DNA from: UBA1227 sp045599345
Lineage (GTDB): Bacteria > Bacillota > Clostridia > Oscillospirales > Acutalibacteraceae
Assembly: GCA_045599345.1 (NCBI GenBank)
Contig: JAZRVV010000031.1
Coordinates: forward strand, 33,254 to 97,253
Length of the DNA stretch: 64,000 nucleotides
Direction of reading: 5' to 3'
Made by a program: the position numbers and the translations under genes
The notes under the pieces: model-generated
Told to the model about the DNA's origin: nothing
Seen by the model: the letters and a program-made list of their open reading frames with translations, nothing else
The model's database searches: none
Shown: in pieces, positions 61,406 to 64,000 of the stretch
How positions within the stretch are numbered: the first letter of the stretch is position 1
Layout: each line of letters opens with the position of its first letter

Positions 61406-64000
61406 GAACAAATGGAACGAAAGCCAAGAACTCGCAATTAACGCTCGTCGCGGAACCGTAGTTATAAGTGCAGCCGCTGGTTCTGGCAAAACAACTGTTT
61501 TAATTGAACGAATAATTCAAATGATTCTCAGTGGTGAATGTGGCGTTGACGAATTACTGATTGTAACCTTCACAAGAGCAGCCACTGCCGAAATACGTTC
61601 AAGACTTGCAACCGCTATAACAAAAGCACTTTCAAAGAATCCAAACGACAGCAATTTAAAAAAGCAAGAGATGCTCGTCCCATCAGCAAACATTTTCACC
61701 ATTGATGCCTTCTGTGGCAATATTGTTCGTGAGAATTTTGAAAAAGCTGGTGTTGCGCCTGACTTCAAGACACTTGATTCAGGTGTAGAAAAAACATTAA
61801 TCAAGGAAGCGCTTGATAAAACACTCGACAAATACTATCTTGAAAACTCTGATGAGTTAAACATATTAAACATTATTTTGAAGGGCAACAGTTTTAGTGG
61901 TATGGACCTTGAAGCTTGCATAAAAACGCTCTATCAAAGTTCAAAAGCATATGTAAACCCAGATGAAGTTTTAAAGAAAAGTATTGAATTTTTTGAAATT
62001 GATACCGAAATTGAAAAATCCCCTATGGTACAGACTGCCATAGAGGACTTTCAGGAGTATGCAAACTACATATTAAGCAATATAAGAGAATGTCTACCAT
62101 TCTTTGAAAATATTCCTGGTGGTGACAAAGTACTTGATGTAGTAAATATAGATATTTCAACTTTTGAAACAGTATGCAACTACATAAGTAATGCTCAATT
62201 TGATGTTGCTGTTAAATATATAAGTGAGTTCAAGCCAAAAAATTGGCCTTCAACTAGCATAAAAGAATATGCCGACACCTTTGAAGCTCGCAAACTTCGC
62301 TATTACCGTGAGGTTATGAACGATACATTCCTCAAGACTGACAGAGAAGGCATCAGAGGAATTGCAAAATATTTTGGCCTACCATTCTATTTTGCTGAAA
62401 AAGACAGAAAGCTTCTGCTCCCTGCTCTCAAAAAGCTGCTTGAAATAACCAATGACTTCAAGAACGAATACGATAGCTTAAAAGCAGAACGCAATGCATT
62501 AGACTTTGGCGACATCGAGCACATAGCATACAATTTGCTTATAGAAAACGGCCAAAAAACAGAGCTCGCAGAATACCTCTCTTCAAACTATCATCAAATA
62601 CTCATAGATGAGTATCAAGATACTAACGAGTTGCAAGATGCCATATTTATGGCATTATCAAAAGACAATGGCAATCTTTTTATGGTTGGCGATGTAAAGC
62701 AAAGTATCTATGGATTTAGAAATGCCATGCCAGAGCTCTTCCTTGAAAAGAAAAATAAATATGAGCCTTATAGCAGCAAAGAGGATAACTATCCATCAAC
62801 AATCATTCTTGAAAAAAACTACAGAAGCAACGCTGGAATAATCGACTATGTAAACTTTGTATTTGAACAAATCATGAGTGAATCTTGTGGCAACATCAAT
62901 TACAAAGATAAAGCCGAACAACTTGTTTGCGGTAAAAAAGAAAACCGAAGCAAAACTCCTGATGTTGAATTCCATCTATTCAAGCACAATACGAGCAAGA
63001 GCCTTCAAATAGAATCTAAATTCGTAATAGATTACATTAAAGAAGAGATGAAAAAAGATTCATCCCTTATGTACGGCGATTTTGCTATCCTAATGAGGAC
63101 CGTAAGCACACGTGGAACTAAAGTTGCTGATGCATTAGAAGCAGCAGGTATTCCAACAATATTTGATGGCGGAAGCAATTTCCTTGAAACATCCGATATC
63201 AAAATAATTATTTCATTGCTACGCATCATTGATAACCCTCTTCTAAACGTTGATATGCTTGCCGTACTGATGTCCCCTATCTTCAGTTTCTCAGCAGATG
63301 ATATTGCAAAGATAAGGACAAGGGAAAACAATAACCAGTCTCTATACTCTAACCTTTTAGAAGCAGAATCACACGGAGACACCAAATGTAAAAACGTATG
63401 TGATACACTTCGTCTTTACAGAAAACTTTCCATCTCTATGCCAGTTGGTGAACTCATACGCAAAATATATGAGGATACGCTTTATCCAGAAATTATTCTT
63501 GCAATGTCCAACGGCTTACAAAGACAGGCAAATTTGCTTCTACTTCGCGACTATGCAGATAGTTATGAACAATCAAATGAATTTGGTGTAGCTGGATTTG
63601 TACGCTATCTCAACAGCCTAATTGACAATGAACTTAATCCGGAATCAGCGTCGTTAATTTCTGGAGAGACCAACGCTGTACGCCTCATGACTATTCACAA
63701 AAGCAAGGGTCTTGAGTTCAAGCATTGTATAGTTATGGATCTTGGATACTCACGAAGCAACAGCAGCAACATAGTATTTGGTAAAGATTTAAAAATAGGC
63801 ATAAAATCATGCAACCCATTCACAGAAGATATCTATCCTTCTTTCAACTACAGCGCTGTAACCAATAGCAATATTTTCAAAGACACATCAGAGGAACTAC
63901 GTATCCTTTATGTTGCTCTCACAAGAGCACAGGAAAAATTGATATTACTTGGCACAATGGGTTCTACCAAATTTGAGGATCGTCTAATTAGCAAAGCAAC
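61398..64000 (+). CDS. addA: ATP-dependent helicase/nuclease subunit A, 3' end outside window
   Basis: The gene starts at the ATG at 61398, overlapping the addB stop by 8 nt, and reads open to the right edge (867 codons, roughly 70% of a typical AddA of about 1200 residues). UvrD-type helicase motifs are present: AAAGSGKTTVL near residue 26, LIDEYQDTNELQ, GDVKQSIYGFRNAMP, LMTIHKSKGLEFKH and LYVALTRAQEKLIL. The C-terminal nuclease domain lies beyond the window. It is the motor partner of AddB. Confidence 0.93.
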   Translation, partial: MSENKWNESQELAINARRGTVVISAAAGSGKTTVLIERIIQMILSGECGVDELLIVTFTRAATAEIRSRLATAITKALSKNPNDSNLKKQEMLVPSANIFTIDAFCGNIVRENFEKAGVAPDFKTLDSGVEKTLIKEALDKTLDKYYLENSDELNILNIILKGNSFSGMDLEACIKTLYQSSKAYVNPDEVLKKSIEFFEIDTEIEKSPMVQTAIEDFQEYANYILSNIRECLPFFENIPGGDKVLDVVNIDISTFETVCNYISNAQFDVAVKYISEFKPKNWPSTSIKEYADTFEARKLRYYREVMNDTFLKTDREGIRGIAKYFGLPFYFAEKDRKLLLPALKKLLEITNDFKNEYDSLKAERNALDFGDIEHIAYNLLIENGQKTELAEYLSSNYHQILIDEYQDTNELQDAIFMALSKDNGNLFMVGDVKQSIYGFRNAMPELFLEKKNKYEPYSSKEDNYPSTIILEKNYRSNAGIIDYVNFVFEQIMSESCGNINYKDKAEQLVCGKKENRSKTPDVEFHLFKHNTSKSLQIESKFVIDYIKEEMKKDSSLMYGDFAILMRTVSTRGTKVADALEAAGIPTIFDGGSNFLETSDIKIIISLLRIIDNPLLNVDMLAVLMSPIFSFSADDIAKIRTRENNNQSLYSNLLEAESHGDTKCKNVCDTLRLYRKLSISMPVGELIRKIYEDTLYPEIILAMSNGLQRQANLLLLRDYADSYEQSNEFGVAGFVRYLNSLIDNELNPESASLISGETNAVRLMTIHKSKGLEFKHCIVMDLGYSRSNSSNIVFGKDLKIGIKSCNPFTEDIYPSFNYSAVTNSNIFKDTSEELRILYVALTRAQEKLILLGTMGSTKFEDRLISKA

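Overview
The window reads as chromosome of an anaerobic member of the Bacillota, class Clostridia. The evidence is strong GGAGG-type ribosome binding sites, sigma-A type promoters, Firmicutes-style genes (whiA, hprK, addAB, recD2, DUF4364, DUF5696) and a Wood-Ljungdahl core, which suggests an acetogenic or CO/CO2-metabolising lifestyle. I cannot place it to genus. There are no insertion sequences, prophage genes, CRISPR arrays or tRNA genes that I can support.

Layout. 1-6.7 kb (minus): the carbonyl branch of the Wood-Ljungdahl pathway, in transcription order cooS, cooC, acsB and an ASKHA/2Fe-2S corrinoid activator that runs off the left edge. 6.8-8.5 kb: a large DUF362 protein with its own terminator. 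8.5-10.3 kb: pyridoxal/pyridoxamine kinase and an EamA exporter. 10.3-10.7 kb: a discrete short transcript with its own promoter and terminator and tiny ORFs. 10.7-19.7 kb (minus): nptA and pfkA, then the ROK glucokinase-murB-whiA-dnaE operon. 19.8-24.6 kb (minus): a five-gene operon of uncertain role, with two SCP2-like proteins flanking a class III aminotransferase and a split transketolase. 24.85-28.95 kb (plus): a proton-translocating transhydrogenase whose beta subunit carries three tandem NADP(H)-binding domains. 29-35.6 kb: nucleoside salvage and catabolism (Bmp lipoprotein, deoC, deoD and hprK on minus; deoB, cdd and pyrimidine phosphorylase on plus) from a divergent promoter region. 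35.7-43.2 kb: putP, then an MreB-like protein, a DUF4364 protein and an ABC exporter pair. 43.3-46.2 kb: comF and recD2. 46.25-46.6 kb: RNase P RNA. 46.7-48.7 kb (plus): an LCP protein and a small membrane protein. 48.8-57.8 kb (minus): murC, L,D-transpeptidase, acyl-CoA ligase, DUF5696 lipoprotein, a small protein, lepA and hemW as one long operon. 58-64 kb (plus): addB and addA, the latter cut by the right edge.

How it fits together. CooS reduces CO2 to CO, CooC services its nickel site, AcsB condenses CO, a methyl group and CoA to acetyl-CoA, and the ASKHA protein re-reduces the corrinoid methyl carrier. The transhydrogenase links the NADH and NADPH pools to the proton gradient. Nucleoside-derived pentose phosphates, glucokinase and PfkA feed central carbon metabolism, and the split transketolase could serve either the pentose phosphate pathway or a dedicated product.

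The two most unusual items are the triple-dIII PntB and the SCP2-aminotransferase-transketolase operon. The short peptide-like transcript at 10.4-10.6 kb is the best candidate for something easily missed.
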